A stretch of 64,000 bases of DNA from Chromatiales bacterium (GCA_016789845.1 JAEUQA010000045.1:1-64000); one strand, 5' to 3'; numbered from the stretch's first letter, positions 11,185 through 20,458 are shown. The notes: generated by a model from the sequence alone, not told the origin. Made by a program: numbers and translations.

Positions 11185-11300
11185 GTGAGCCCCCCGCGGC
11201 TGCACCCCGGCCGCACCAGGCTAAGACCCCAGGCACCCCAATGGATACTATTATCCCAACTATTGAGCGAGGGACCCAAGGGCCGGTCCAGAACGAACGG

Positions 11301-11370
11301 GAGAATAGGTGATTCAAAGCCCCTGCCGGAAGCCCGGGCGCGGCGGCGCTGGCCACGGGTCACCGGCGAG
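11301..11370. repeat. Element-end repeat, copy 1
   Basis: This stretch closely resembles 13624-13693: both begin GAGAATAGGT, share ATTCAAAGCCCCTGCC and end in GGCGGCGCTGGCCACGGGTC followed by ACCGG. In the second copy it directly adjoins the C-terminal end of the IS91-like transposase, whose stop codon lies inside the repeat. It therefore looks like the 3'-terminal region of that element. Here the transposase is gone and a truncated exported-protein gene abuts the repeat. Confidence 0.65.
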
Positions 11371-11405
11371 CCGCCGGACCGGCGCCAGCAATGCCACTGA
11401 TCGTC

Positions 11406-11603
11406 TGAGCTAACCAGAATCCAGTCCGGCCGGTGGTGGACCACGCGCCGCGGGCCGCCGTCCGCCCGCACGGTCAGCGTGAAGGTCTCGCCCACCGCCG
11501 GCGACAGCGTGCTCGGAACGATGGTGACGGTGGCAGCCCCTGCCAGGGCGGACGCCAGCAGCAGTGCCTTGGCGGCTGCGGAACGCAGGACAGCAGTTGT
11601 CAT
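11406..11603 (-). pseudogene. Truncated exported protein (cohesin/Ig-like N-terminus)
   Basis: From ATG 11603, preceded by a GGGGG ribosome-binding sequence, the minus strand codes a signal peptide (about residues 1-24, ALLLASALAGAA) and the first strands of an Ig- or cohesin-like domain (VTIVPSTLSPAVGETFTLTV). After about 65 residues the frame runs into element-end repeat copy 1 and loses all resemblance. The start of this domain is common in secreted proteins of PEP-CTERM-bearing bacteria. It is read as a gene cut by an IS91-like insertion or deletion. Confidence 0.55.
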
Positions 11604-11692
11604 AACGGAATCCCCCGGTCCCCATGAGCCCCGCCGATACCAAACTCGGGGCGGATGGAACCACCCGGATGGGCGACCGACGGAAGCCGGAA

Positions 11693-12430
11693 TCACCGGC
11701 CCCGGGCCCGCCGGAAACGCGGCCGCAGCAGCTTCACCCAGAGCCATAGGACCAGCCCGGCCAGCAGCAACCAGGGCAGCCCGGTGGCAAACGCCGTGAT
11801 GGCCGCGCCGAGGGCGGCGGTGAAGTTGCCCAGGAAACCCGCCAGCGCACGGGTCAGCGGGTCGAAGGTGGTGGCCGTCACGGACCGCTCCCGGGTCTCG
11901 TAGCTGATGGCGAGGTCGTAAAGCGCGACGCGCAGCCGCAGGGTCCGGATGGTGGTCGTCAGGGCGTCGATGTCCCCGTTCACGCGGGCCAGCTCGCGCT
12001 CGATGCCGAGCAGGTCCTCAAGCCCCGCGTTCCGGGTCTCCAGCAAGCCCTCGGGGCGCCGGCGCAATCCGGCCTGCGCCTTGAGGCGTGCATCGGTATC
12101 GATGATCTGGCGGGTGAGGTCCTGGGCATTGGTCGGCGACGTCATGGCCTGGCTGATCAGCCGCCGCCGGGTCTGGGCGAAGAGGCGCCGATGGACCCGC
12201 CGGGACTCCCAGCTCACCACGAGGTGCCGCCAGAGGCTCTCGCTGAAGGTCGCGGTCGGGGCCAGCACCCGCTGGTCGAGGGCGACGAGTTCGGCGCGGA
12301 TGGGCTGGATGAGGACGACGGCAACGGTGGCCGTCGAAGTGAAGGGCGCGTGTATGAACTGCAGGTGCCCGCGCGCGTTGGGCAACTGCCGCACGGGCTT
12401 CGTGTAACTCGCCAGCTTACAGTGAACCAT
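11693..12430 (-). pseudogene. DUF4349-like membrane protein, N-terminally decayed
   Basis: The second half (below about 12165) codes a clear DUF4349 pattern: SPTNAQDLTRQIIDTDARLK, a coiled coil around LLGIERELARVNGDIDALTT, a final membrane helix (about the last 45 residues, LPWLLLAGLVLWLWVKLL) and a basic tail. The first half in the same frame does not look like the family; small stretches resembling it alternate between frames, and no lipoprotein signal is found. It is therefore read as a gene whose N-terminal half has decayed by frameshifts or was replaced. The C-terminal half might still be translated. Confidence 0.5.
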
Positions 12431-12602
12431 GTGGAACTCGGCCTGACGCCGTTCAGCATCATGGGTGGCCTGGTGTCCGTCCGCGACGAAACGGGCTGCG
12501 GTTCCGGATCGTGGCGCGGGCCCAGCCGTGAGTTAACGCCAGTCCGGATCGGAGCTGGACATAGATCGGGTTTGCTGCCCGCGGCCCGGGCCCGTTATCC
12601 TT

Positions 12603-13514
12603 TTGCCGCCCGCGTGGTTCCCCACGGCAGGGTTGGACCCATGGACTGGCAATGAATCCTTGAACTCGATCCTGCCCTTCCTTGCGCATAATGGCATCGC
12701 CGTTCCGACCATCGGCATCCTCGACATCGGGGCCATGCTTACGGAGGACCGGAAGGTGTATACGCCATTGCTCGACGCGAATGTGGCCAGGGTCGTCGGT
12801 TTCGAGCCCGTCGCCGAGGAATGCGAGAAGCTCAATCGCGAGCTCCGCGGAACGTCCACGACGTACCTTCCCTACTTCGTGGGCGATGGCACCGAGCAGA
12901 CCTTCCACCTCAGCAATGCGACCATGACGTCTTCGCTCTATGAGCCGAACGCGGAGCTGCTCGGTCTGTTCGTGAAGCTGCTGGAACTGACCACCACCGT
13001 CAAGCGGGAACAGGTCAGGACCACGCGGCTGGATGACATCCCCGAGATCGATTTTCCGGCCGACTTCGTCAAGATCGACATTCAAGGCGCCGAGCTCCAG
13101 GCATTCGGTCATGGCGAGCGTGTGCTCAAGGACGTCACCGTCATCCAGACCGAAGTCGCGTGGGTTGCCATGTATCACAAGCAACCGCTTTTCGCCGAAG
13201 TGGAGCAGGAGCTGCGGCGGCAGGGATTCGTCGTCCACCGCATCCTGACTATCGGCTCTCGGTCCTTCAAGCCGTTCCTGGTCAATAACGATCCTGACAC
13301 CGGTCACCAGCACCTCTGGTCGGACGTGGTGTTCGTCCGGGACTTTTGCCGTCTCGACGTCCTGAGCGAACGGCAGCTGCTGAGCTACGCCATCCTGGTC
13401 AGCGAGCTTTACTACGCGCCGGACCTCGCGTGCCATGTTCTGCAGGAGTATGGCCGCCGGGTTGGCAGGCCCATTGGCGACCGGTACCGAGAGTGGATCA
13501 TGGGGCCTAGGTGA
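12603..13514 (+). CDS. FkbM family methyltransferase
   Basis: Up to 303 residues with the Rossmann SAM-binding start ILDIGAMLTE, a following acidic segment GFEPV, and the FkbM landmarks ADFVKIDIQGAELQAFGHG and VTVIQTEVAWV. Such enzymes commonly O-methylate sugars or peptides of glycans and secondary metabolites. The start is uncertain: TTG at 12603 gives the longest frame and TTG at 12660 is equally possible; neither has a strong ribosome-binding site, so the N-terminus may have been trimmed. It lies isolated between element-end repeats and may be cargo of an IS91-like one-ended transposition. Confidence 0.75.
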   Translation: MPPAWFPTAGLDPWTGNESLNSILPFLAHNGIAVPTIGILDIGAMLTEDRKVYTPLLDANVARVVGFEPVAEECEKLNRELRGTSTTYLPYFVGDGTEQTFHLSNATMTSSLYEPNAELLGLFVKLLELTTTVKREQVRTTRLDDIPEIDFPADFVKIDIQGAELQAFGHGERVLKDVTVIQTEVAWVAMYHKQPLFAEVEQELRRQGFVVHRILTIGSRSFKPFLVNNDPDTGHQHLWSDVVFVRDFCRLDVLSERQLLSYAILVSELYYAPDLACHVLQEYGRRVGRPIGDRYREWIMGPR

Positions 13515-13623
13515 CGCTGGCACCAGGGCGTTGCCCGCGATCGAGCGGCGGGCGGGCGAGCCGGGGCCAGCAGGTCCAGTTGCGTCCTTCGTCCCGCCGG
13601 CACCCGGAACCGGGTCGTGTCGA

Positions 13624-13693
13624 GAGAATAGGTCATTCAAAGCCCCTGCCAGAATTCCATTCCCGGCGGCGCTGGCCACGGGTCACCGGTGAG
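13624..13693. repeat. Element-end repeat, copy 2
   Basis: This stretch resembles 11301-11370. It adjoins the C-terminal transposase fragment on its right and contains that gene's stop codon, so it probably represents the 3' end of the IS91-like element. A GAGA junction at 13622-13626 marks its outer edge. Confidence 0.65.
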
Positions 13694-14066
13694 GCGCGGC
13701 ACCGGCGCTCGCGAGCCCGCCGACCGCAGCCCGAATCTCTCCCACCCCGCCAGCTTCTCGCAGCGCACGAGACCCCGGACGCAGCCGCGTCCCGCCGGAC
13801 CGGTGACCCGGCAGCCCCACCCGCTGGTCCCGATGCTCGAGGATCTTCGCGATGACGAGCGGATCCTCGATGCAGGCCACCACCCGCACCTGACCGCCGC
13901 AACCCTCGCAGGTTGCCAGGTCGAGCTGGAACACCCGCTTCAGCCGCTGCGCCCAGGTCATGGCCCGGTGGCGCTCGGCCGGGGTCCGGGTGGCCGTGGC
14001 GGCTTTGCCGCGCCCCCGCCCCGCCGGCGTGATCTGTGACCGCCACCGGCTGTGGGGCGCGAACAC
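13683..14066 (-). pseudogene. IS91-like transposase remnant (C-terminus)
   Basis: The minus strand reads FAPHSRWRSQITPAGRGRGK, then AQRLKRVFQLDLATCEGCGG and VRVVACIEDPLVIAKILEH, the characteristic C-terminal zinc-binding end of IS91 family transposases (CxxCGG followed by the IEDPxVI motif). Only about 125 residues remain; the catalytic tyrosine region is missing. The fragment starts inside direct repeat copy B and ends inside element-end repeat copy 2. Confidence 0.75.
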
Positions 14067-14090
14067 CCCCGTGGTAGCGGGTCAGGTGCA
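13977..14090 (+). repeat. Direct repeat, copy B (transposase segment)
   Basis: This is the partner of 10253-10366, in the same orientation and 3.7 kb away. To its left the transposase C-terminus continues; to its right the transposase similarity stops abruptly. Copy A shows the mirror situation, so the two copies each keep the part the other lacks. This pattern fits two partly deleted element copies or a rearrangement through them. Confidence 0.8.
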
Positions 14091-14390
14091 GGTTGGAATG
14101 ACCCGTTCTCCGTGTCGTCCTTTGGCAGGGGCCTGGTACTTCAACAGCTATTCGTCCAGCTGGTCGCCCAGGTCGGGCTGGGAACCCCTCACATCGTGAC
14201 CGTCTCGATCACCAGTCGACTTCCCTGGAATACGACCATGATCCAGTTGTCCTGGTTACCGCTTGAACGGTAGCAGCCGGCGTTGGCACAGTGCTTCGAA
14301 GTGGGGGGAAAGGTCGAGAACAAGCAGGGACTCGCCCTCGCCCAGAATCGCCAGCTCACATGCCACGCCTTCGTGACCGCGCCCACGGCC
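14091..14390. other. Gene-free stretch with no recognised content
   Basis: About 300 bases between the transposase fragment and the nucleotidyltransferase gene. A minus-strand frame (14189-14386) encodes about 65 residues without a family I recognise and without a good start. GC content seems slightly lower than in flanking genes. It may be the decayed remainder of a gene lost with the IS91-like insertions. Confidence 0.4.
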
Positions 14391-14879
14391 CTACCTGGAA
14401 GTGGAGCCGAGCAGCGTCCGGCGGAGAAGTTCCAGCACGGCGCGGTCCTTGTCCCGCCCCGCTTCCTCCTTGGTCCGGATTACGGAGGCGAGTCCCAGTA
14501 CCTGGACGGTGACACCGCCCAGTTCGACCGCGACGGACTCCGGCAGGAGATCATCGTAGGTGCGCCCTTTGCCGATTGCGCCAAGGACATCCACCGGGCC
14601 GCAGCGGGTGATCAGTAAATGATGACCCGGGCCCGCGAGCGCGGGCAATTCCGGCCGCAGCCGGCGACCGGCCTGATCGTTGTAGGTCGCATCGAGCTCA
14701 CCCAGTGCGGCAAGCAGGCGCTCCAGGTTCCGGGCATTCCTGGAAGGTACGACGTCGAGATCGAACGTCGCAATGGGTGCGCCGCCCAGGACGGCAGCAA
14801 CACCACCCACGACGATCAGCTCGACGTGATGCCGCGCGAAGACCTCAAGCGCGTCTTTGAACCGGGGCGGATTGGTCAC
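14391..14879 (-). CDS. Nucleotidyltransferase-fold protein (AbiEii/DUF6036-like)
   Basis: A 162-residue protein with the minimal nucleotidyltransferase signature: VVGGVAAVLGG (residues 23-33) followed by the acidic pair DLD (40-42). The fold continues through a conserved LLITRCGPVDVLG and a late SVIRTKEEAGRDKD segment. Such stand-alone proteins often act as toxin or partner in two-gene toxin-antitoxin-like loci. GTG 14879 lies inside the 3' end of the small upstream gene (35-base overlap), so the two are translationally coupled. Location within an accessory block is consistent with a mobile stabilisation or defence cassette; the activity is inferred. Confidence 0.75.
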   Translation of the reverse strand: MTNPPRFKDALEVFARHHVELIVVGGVAAVLGGAPIATFDLDVVPSRNARNLERLLAALGELDATYNDQAGRRLRPELPALAGPGHHLLITRCGPVDVLGAIGKGRTYDDLLPESVAVELGGVTVQVLGLASVIRTKEEAGRDKDRAVLELLRRTLLGSTSR

Positions 14880-15024
14880 GGCGCAGCTCGCTGACGCTGT
14901 CGACGAAGCCCTGCAGCACTTCGAGCCGCTCGGCTGGCGTGAGGCTCAACATCCAGCCGACGAGGGCGACGTCGCCATCCGGTTCATTTCCGGGCCTCGC
15001 AGAGGAGCGCAGGTCTGGGTTCAT
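14845..15024 (-). CDS. Small protein paired with the nucleotidyltransferase
   Basis: A 59-residue frame starting ATG 15024 and ending inside the nucleotidyltransferase gene. It is acidic at the start and has a predicted helix LSLTPAERLEVLQGFVDSVS (residues 26-45). Small proteins with an LTPAERL helix commonly precede nucleotidyltransferases of this type, where they are candidates for the antitoxin. A GGGAA sequence lies directly upstream of the ATG. It was missed by a simple length cut-off of 60 residues. Confidence 0.6.
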   Translation of the reverse strand: MNPDLRSSARPGNEPDGDVALVGWMLSLTPAERLEVLQGFVDSVSELRRDQSAPVQRRA

Positions 15025-15102
15025 TTCCCGAGTATAGCCATGCCAGTCAGGGCCCGCAGGCTGGATTTCCCCTGAATCGCATCTTGCCGGTTTGCGGTGT
15101 TG

Positions 15103-16089
15103 CTACAGGGGGTAGTGACAGGCCACCAGCGAACCGCCAGTCCCGGTCCCTGCCAGCGTCGGCCTTTCCATCCGGCACCGCTCCTGCACCCGCGGGCACC
15201 GGTCCGCAAACCGGCAGCCGGCGGGCAGGTTGAGCAGGTCCGGCACCCGCCCGGGAATCACCGGCAGTTCCGCGAGCCGCTCGGCGCGCAGCCGGGGAAT
15301 CGAGGCCAGCAGGCCGGCGGTGTAGGGATGCCGGGGCTGGCTGAACAGCGACGCCACGTCGCCCGCTTCGACGATGCTCCCGCAGTACATCACGACGGCC
15401 CGCTGGCAGGTCTCGGCCACGACGCCCAGGTCGTGGGTCACCAGGATCACGGCCATGCGGAATTCCGCCTGGAGCGCGCTGATCTGCTGCAGCACCTGGG
15501 CCTGGGTCGTCACGTCCAGCGCCGTGGTCGGCTCGTCGGCGATCAGCAGCTGCGGGTTGCAGGACAACGCCATGGCGATCATCACCCGTTGGCGCATGCC
15601 GCCGGACAGCTGGTGGGGGTAGTCGTCGAGCCGGGACGCCGGCGCGGGGATGTTGACCTTCGCCAGCAGCTCGGCCGCCACGACCCGCGCCTGCCGGCGC
15701 GTGAGGTCCCGGTGGCGGCAGAGCACGTCGGCCATCTGGCTGCCGATGGTGAACACCGGGTTCAGCGCCGTCATGGGCTCCTGGAAGATCATCGAGATGT
15801 CGCGGCCGCGGATGTCCTCGATCTCCCCGTCCGGCAGCGGCACCAGGTCCCGGCCGTTCAGCTCGATGCTGCCGCCCGCGATGCGCCCGGGGGGCATGGG
15901 GATGAGGCGCAGGATGGACAGGCCCGTGACCGTCTTGCCGCAGCCCGACTCGCCCACGATGCCGAGCGTCTCGTTCGGCTGCACGTCGAAGCTCACGCGG
16001 TCCACGGCCCGGATCACGCCCTCCTCCGTGACGAATTCCACGGACAGGTCGCGGACCCGCAGCACTGGTGCCGCTGCATCGCCCGCCAT
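15103..16089 (-). CDS. oppD: Oligopeptide ABC transporter ATPase, OppD type
   Basis: A 328-residue ATPase with Walker A GESGCGKT (residues 46-53), Q-loop [14 protein letters not shown], signature [15 protein letters not shown], Walker [14 protein letters not shown]-loop VTHDLGVV and the C-terminal oligopeptide cysteine cluster ([14 protein letters not shown]). ATG 16089 is chosen because its first base overlaps the last base of the oppC stop (TGATG). The frame stays open upstream only as antisense-like shadow within oppC. It is the last gene of the oppABCD run; its partner oppF is at 8706-9683. Confidence 0.92.
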   Translation of the reverse strand: MAGDAAAPVLRVRDLSVEFVTEEGVIRAVDRVSFDVQPNETLGIVGESGCGKTVTGLSILRLIPMPPGRIAGGSIELNGRDLVPLPDGEIEDIRGRDISMIFQEPMTALNPVFTIGSQMADVLCRHRDLTRRQARVVAAELLAKVNIPAPASRLDDYPHQLSGGMRQRVMIAMALSCNPQLLIADEPTTALDVTTQAQVLQQISALQAEFRMAVILVTHDLGVVAETCQRAVVMYCGSIVEAGDVASLFSQPRHPYTAGLLASIPRLRAERLAELPVIPGRVPDLLNLPAGCRFADRCPRVQERCRMERPTLAGTGTGGSLVACHYPL

Positions 16090-16979
16090 CAGCCGACTTT
16101 CCGCGGGTCGAGCGCGTCCTGCAGGGCGTCCGCCACCGCATTGAAGGCCATCACGAGCCCGAACATCAGCAGGGAGGCGGCGAGGAAGTTGTTGTAGAAG
16201 CCGGCGAGCACCTCCTTGGTGCTCTCGTCGATCATCAGGCCCCAGCTCATGCCGTCCTTGATGCCCAGCCCGAGGAAGCTCAGGATGACTTCCGCCTTGA
16301 TCGCCCCGACGAACATCACCGAGGCCTGCACCAGCAGGATGTGGGAGGTGTTGGGCAGGATGTGGCGGAAGATGATCACGACTTCCGGCACGCCGATGGA
16401 GTGGGCCGCCTCCACGTACTCCATGCCCCGCAGCTTGATGACCTCGCCGCGGATCAGGCGGCCGGTGCCCACCCAGAAGGTGGAGATCATCGCCACGTGC
16501 ATGGCCCAGGGATTGTCGGTCAGCGCATAGGCCACAGCCGCCACGAACAGGTAGAAGGGGATGGCGTCGAGCACGCCCATGAGCCAGACGAGCACCTCGT
16601 CGATCCAGGTGCCGGCGAAGAAACCCGCGAAGCCGCCCAGGATGGCGCCGATGGCCGTGGCCACCAGGGCCACGATCAGCCCGACCTCGAAGGCGGTGGC
16701 GGTGCTGTAGATGGCCCGGTCGAAGATGTCCTGGCCGATGATGTTGGTGCCGAACCAATGGGTGCCGGACACGGCCTCCCACTTCGTCCCGGTGAGGTCG
16801 GGCCAGCCCATGGCCCACCACCCCAGCCAGACGCCGACGGCGGCCACGAAGTACGCGAGGACGACGCCCAGCGCCACCATGCCGAGCCGGTCCCGGGCGA
16901 ACTTGCGGGCCGCCTTGCGCCAGAGCGATTCGCCCCGGGCCCGGGCTGGCGGTATCTCCGGCAGGGCCACCGCGCTCAT
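16089..16979 (-). CDS. oppC: Oligopeptide ABC transporter permease, OppC type
   Basis: A 296-residue inner-membrane permease with an N-terminal cytoplasmic segment, a first membrane helix near residues 35-55, a periplasmic loop (HWFGTNIIGQDIF, a typical OppC feature) and five further helices. The binding-protein-dependent transport EAA loop is visible as EYVEAAHSIGVPEVVIIFRH with ILPN following. It overlaps oppB by four bases (ATGA) and oppD by one base, indicating a tightly coupled operon. Confidence 0.92.
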   Translation of the reverse strand: MSAVALPEIPPARARGESLWRKAARKFARDRLGMVALGVVLAYFVAAVGVWLGWWAMGWPDLTGTKWEAVSGTHWFGTNIIGQDIFDRAIYSTATAFEVGLIVALVATAIGAILGGFAGFFAGTWIDEVLVWLMGVLDAIPFYLFVAAVAYALTDNPWAMHVAMISTFWVGTGRLIRGEVIKLRGMEYVEAAHSIGVPEVVIIFRHILPNTSHILLVQASVMFVGAIKAEVILSFLGLGIKDGMSWGLMIDESTKEVLAGFYNNFLAASLLMFGLVMAFNAVADALQDALDPRKVG

Positions 16980-17926
16980 TCGATGGTCACCCGCGGGTCC
17001 ACCGCCCGGTAGAGGATGTCGGTCAGCACCACCACGAGCACGAAGAGGATCGCGGTGAGGCTGACCACCGCCTTGAGCACCGGCTGGTCGCCGGTGATGA
17101 TGGCCTCGTAGGTGGCCTTGCCGACCCCCGGAATGCCGAAGTAGCTCTCGATCAGCAGCGCGCCGCCGATGGCCACCTGGGGAATCGAGAACATGATCCG
17201 CGTGATGATGGGTATCAGGCAGTTCTTCAGGATGTTGCGGAAGAAGATCCGGGACTCGGGCAGGCCGAAGGCCCGGGCCGTGCGCACGTGGTCCCGGCTC
17301 ATCTCCTCCACGATGATCGAGCGGTAGAACCGGGTCTCGTAGCCGAGCGCCACGAACATGGTGGCAAGCGTTGGCACCGTGACGTAGGTGAGGTAGCTGC
17401 CCAGGGAGGTGGAGTTCCAGCCCCGGACCGGAAACAGGTCGAGGCCGTCACTGGAGCTCAGGACGATCTGGAAGCCGATGATCACGATGAGGAAGCTGAT
17501 GCTCATGCCGGTCACCGCCACGGCCATGATCAGCTTGTCGAGCCAGCGGCCCCGCCAGTAGGCGGCCGCCAGCGCCATGAGGAGCCCCACCACGTGCCCG
17601 AGGATGAAGCCGGGCAGGATGAGGATCAGCGAGACGGGTATCGTCTTCGCCAGCAGCGCGGTCACGGGCTCGCCGGTGGAGGCAACACCGAAGTCGAGCG
17701 TGACGATCTCCCGCAGGAACCCCAGGTAGCGCTGCAGGAAGGGCTGGTCGTAGCCGAGCTGCTGCCGGACTTCCAGGATCTGCTCCGGGGTCGGATTCTT
17801 CCCGAGCAGCAGGTAGGTCATGTCGGGGCCGAAGTAGACCATCAGCGCAAAGCTCACCAGGGTGACCCCGACGATGAGCGGCAGGCCTCCAAGGAGCTTG
17901 CGCAGCGCGTACTGGAGGATCTCCAC
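16976..17926 (-). CDS. oppB: Oligopeptide ABC transporter permease, OppB type
   Basis: A 316-residue permease with six membrane helices, an N-terminal ALRKLLGGLPLIVGVTLVSF helix and a long first periplasmic loop with the LGYDQPFLQRYLGFL segment common in OppB/DppB. The EAA loop reads HVRTARAFGLPESRIFFRN followed by ILKNCLIPI. The stop overlaps the oppC start and the start lies three bases after the oppA stop. Confidence 0.92.
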   Translation of the reverse strand: MEILQYALRKLLGGLPLIVGVTLVSFALMVYFGPDMTYLLLGKNPTPEQILEVRQQLGYDQPFLQRYLGFLREIVTLDFGVASTGEPVTALLAKTIPVSLILILPGFILGHVVGLLMALAAAYWRGRWLDKLIMAVAVTGMSISFLIVIIGFQIVLSSSDGLDLFPVRGWNSTSLGSYLTYVTVPTLATMFVALGYETRFYRSIIVEEMSRDHVRTARAFGLPESRIFFRNILKNCLIPIITRIMFSIPQVAIGGALLIESYFGIPGVGKATYEAIITGDQPVLKAVVSLTAILFVLVVVLTDILYRAVDPRVTIE

Positions 17927-17929
17927 GGT

Positions 17930-19816
17930 TCAGGTGCCCTTTGCCGCCCTTGATGTCAGCCCGGCGGGTTTCGCCGGCACGACATCCGCGTACTTCAGCC
18001 AGAAGCCGCCCAGTATCTCCCGGTCCGGGACGGCGATGACATCCTTGTGCCACAGGTAGATCCGGGTGCGCGACAGCCCGGTGATCGCCACGCAGTCGTC
18101 GATGACGAGCTGGTTCATCCGGCGGTAGAGCCGGGTGCGCTCGTCGGACGGCTGCATGACGGCGGCCTCGTCGTACAGCCTGTCGAACTCCGGGTTCTCC
18201 CAGTTGGCATCGTTGGAGCCGGGTGAGCCGTTCGGACCATAGAAGAGCTGCAGCGTGTTCTCGGCGTCGGGGTAGTCCAGGCCCCAGCCCTTGGCGACCA
18301 GCGGCAGCTGGTTGCGCTTCCAGGCGCGGGAGATGTCGCCGAAGTTCGCGTAGGTCTTCTGCACGACCTTCTCGCGGGGAAAGCCGATGTCCCCCATCCA
18401 GGCCCGGAACTGCTCGAAGTTCAGCCGCTCTGTCGTGCCGGCCGTGGTGCCATAGACCAGCTTCGGCAGGTTCCGGGGCGTCCAGCCATTGTCCCGCAGC
18501 AGCTGGCGGGCACCGGCCACGTCGCGGCTGACGCTGGCCAGGGACAGGTCGGGATCGAACTCCGGGCTCGCGGGCACGATGACCCCCGGGAACACCTGCC
18601 CGAGGCCGTTGTACCAGCTCTCGTTGCGCCCCTGCCAGTCGTAGCCCTTGATGATCGCGCAGCGCAGCGCCTTGTTCCGCCGCTCCCGCTCCGGGTCCGG
18701 GTTGTAGCCGAAATCCGGAAAGTCCATGTTGAAGGCCGTGAAGATGAAGCCGGCCTCCAGCCCCGCGTAGATGTGGTACTTGTCGGCATACTCGGGCCGG
18801 AGGGTTACGGGCCGTTTGCTGGCCAGCACCCGTTCCACCTGCTCGATCGGCAGGACGGTGTACTGGATCTCGTCGCCCTTGGTGAATGACGTCCAGGAAG
18901 CGCTCGGCTCGTTGATGAAATTGAATTCCAGCCGGTCCACGAAGGGCGGCGACCGGCCCTGGATCGCCTCGACGCCGCTGAACGCCTGGGTGGCCGGGTC
19001 GTAGCCCTCGTAGGCGAGGTCCACCGGCTCCTGGCGGAAGTTTGGATTGCGCTCCATCACGACCCGCGCCGTGTCGTAGGAAACCAGCTTGAAGGGTCCC
19101 GAACCCACGGGCCGCACCCCGAGCCCCTTGCCGTACTTGTCGACGGCTTCCCGGGGAACCACCGCGGCGAAGCCCTGGGCAAGCGTCGCAACCAGCTGGG
19201 GATAGGGGCGCAGCAGCCGGATCTCCAGGGTGTGCGAATCTAGGGCGCGCAGTCCGCTCACCGGCTGGTCGTAGTCGGAGCCAGCGGCCTTCCACTCCTC
19301 GAGCCCGGCGATCCTGCCCTGCCAGAGCCAGGCGCCCTGGGGCTGGTTGCGGGGGTCGAACTGGCGCTTGATGGAATAGATGAGGTCCTCTGCCACCACT
19401 TCCCGTCCGCGCCCGGCCGGGAAGGCCGGGTCGTCGATGAAGCGCACGCCCTTCTTCAGCCGGAACGTGTAGACGAGGCCGTCCGGTGCAATGGTGGGGA
19501 AGTCCGCCGCCAGGTTGGGCTTAAGCTCGTAGGGACGGGCCAGGTACTTGTAGGAGTAAAGCGTGTCGTAGGCATTGACGATGACGAAGTTGGCGTAGAT
19601 GTTGGCGCCCTGCACCGGGTCCAGCGTGGTCGGCGCCTGGTCCATGGCATAACGGAAGACCTTGGTGGCGGGTCTGGCGCCGGACGGTTGTTCGACGGGG
19701 CCGCAGGCGGCCACCAGGGCCGCCAACGCCACAATGGTAGGCCATGTCGGACTCTGAGTGAAAGATAACCCCACGTTAGCCACGATTGATCCATAAAATC
19801 TGCTGTATAACCCCAC
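17930..19816 (-). CDS. oppA: Oligopeptide-binding lipoprotein (family 5 solute-binding)
   Basis: Up to 628 residues, a periplasmic substrate-binding lipoprotein of SBP family 5. A lipobox, ALVAAC, lies near residue 38 after a hydrophobic stretch. Family features follow: QAPTTLDPVQGANIYANFVI at the start of domain I, GLVYTFRLKKGVRF, and PVGSGPFKLVSYD. The GTG at 19816 is the longest start; GTG at 19783 or 19774 would place the signal sequence at the N-terminus more normally. It heads oppABCD and probably carries the operon promoter in the AT-rich 19790-19890 region. Confidence 0.88.
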   Translation of the reverse strand: MGLYSRFYGSIVANVGLSFTQSPTWPTIVALAALVAACGPVEQPSGARPATKVFRYAMDQAPTTLDPVQGANIYANFVIVNAYDTLYSYKYLARPYELKPNLAADFPTIAPDGLVYTFRLKKGVRFIDDPAFPAGRGREVVAEDLIYSIKRQFDPRNQPQGAWLWQGRIAGLEEWKAAGSDYDQPVSGLRALDSHTLEIRLLRPYPQLVATLAQGFAAVVPREAVDKYGKGLGVRPVGSGPFKLVSYDTARVVMERNPNFRQEPVDLAYEGYDPATQAFSGVEAIQGRSPPFVDRLEFNFINEPSASWTSFTKGDEIQYTVLPIEQVERVLASKRPVTLRPEYADKYHIYAGLEAGFIFTAFNMDFPDFGYNPDPERERRNKALRCAIIKGYDWQGRNESWYNGLGQVFPGVIVPASPEFDPDLSLASVSRDVAGARQLLRDNGWTPRNLPKLVYGTTAGTTERLNFEQFRAWMGDIGFPREKVVQKTYANFGDISRAWKRNQLPLVAKGWGLDYPDAENTLQLFYGPNGSPGSNDANWENPEFDRLYDEAAVMQPSDERTRLYRRMNQLVIDDCVAITGLSRTRIYLWHKDVIAVPDREILGGFWLKYADVVPAKPAGLTSRAAKGT

Positions 19817-19893
19817 GCCTCGCTATTTCTGCTAGATGTGGATATGCATTACCGATTCTTTTTGATTTTGATATCTGGATGGGATAAATCCAC

Positions 19894-20355
19894 TTGATTG
19901 GCTTGCTACAGCGCGTAAAGTGGGCAAAGGTCTCAGTGTCCGGGGCTACCGTCGCCGCCATCGGGCCGGGACTGCTCATCCTGCTGGGTGTCGAGCGGGG
20001 CGATTCGCCCGCCGGCGCCGAACGGCTCGCGGAACGGCTGCTGGCGTACCGGGTGTTCCCCGATGCCGCGGGGCGCATGAACCTGAGCGTGACGGACGTG
20101 GCTGGCGAATTGCTGCTGGTGCCCCAGTTCACGCTGGCCGCGGACACGAGCCACGGCAACCGGCCGGGCTTCGAGCCCGCGGCGCCCCCCGACGAAGGCA
20201 GGGCCCTGTTCGAGCACCTGTTGAACGCCCTGCGGTCCCGGTGGCCCCGGGTGCACCAGGGGCAGTTCGGCGCCGATATGGAGGTGGAACTCGTCAACAC
20301 TGGTCCTGTCACGTTTTCCCTGCGCGTGCCGCCACGCCCTGTAGCGCGACCGTGA
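19894..20355 (+). CDS. dtd: D-aminoacyl-tRNA deacylase
   Basis: A 153-residue enzyme that hydrolyses D-amino acids mischarged on tRNA. It begins with the family sequence [14 protein letters not shown] after a TTG start, with GGGAT upstream. The second conserved segment, NTGPVTF, is intact. The catalytic-pocket motif is [13 protein letters not shown], with proline where many members have serine (SQFTL). The gene is divergent from oppA. The TTG start is accepted because alignment requires the residues directly after it. Confidence 0.88.
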   Translation: MIGLLQRVKWAKVSVSGATVAAIGPGLLILLGVERGDSPAGAERLAERLLAYRVFPDAAGRMNLSVTDVAGELLLVPQFTLAADTSHGNRPGFEPAAPPDEGRALFEHLLNALRSRWPRVHQGQFGADMEVELVNTGPVTFSLRVPPRPVARP

Positions 20356-20458
20356 TGTTTGTCACGTAGCGGCACCGGGATCAGGCTATCCTAATCGCTT
20401 GCACGGGCCTTTCGGCCACGTTGTCGCGAGCGGCAGCGATTTCACCGGAGATACGCAC

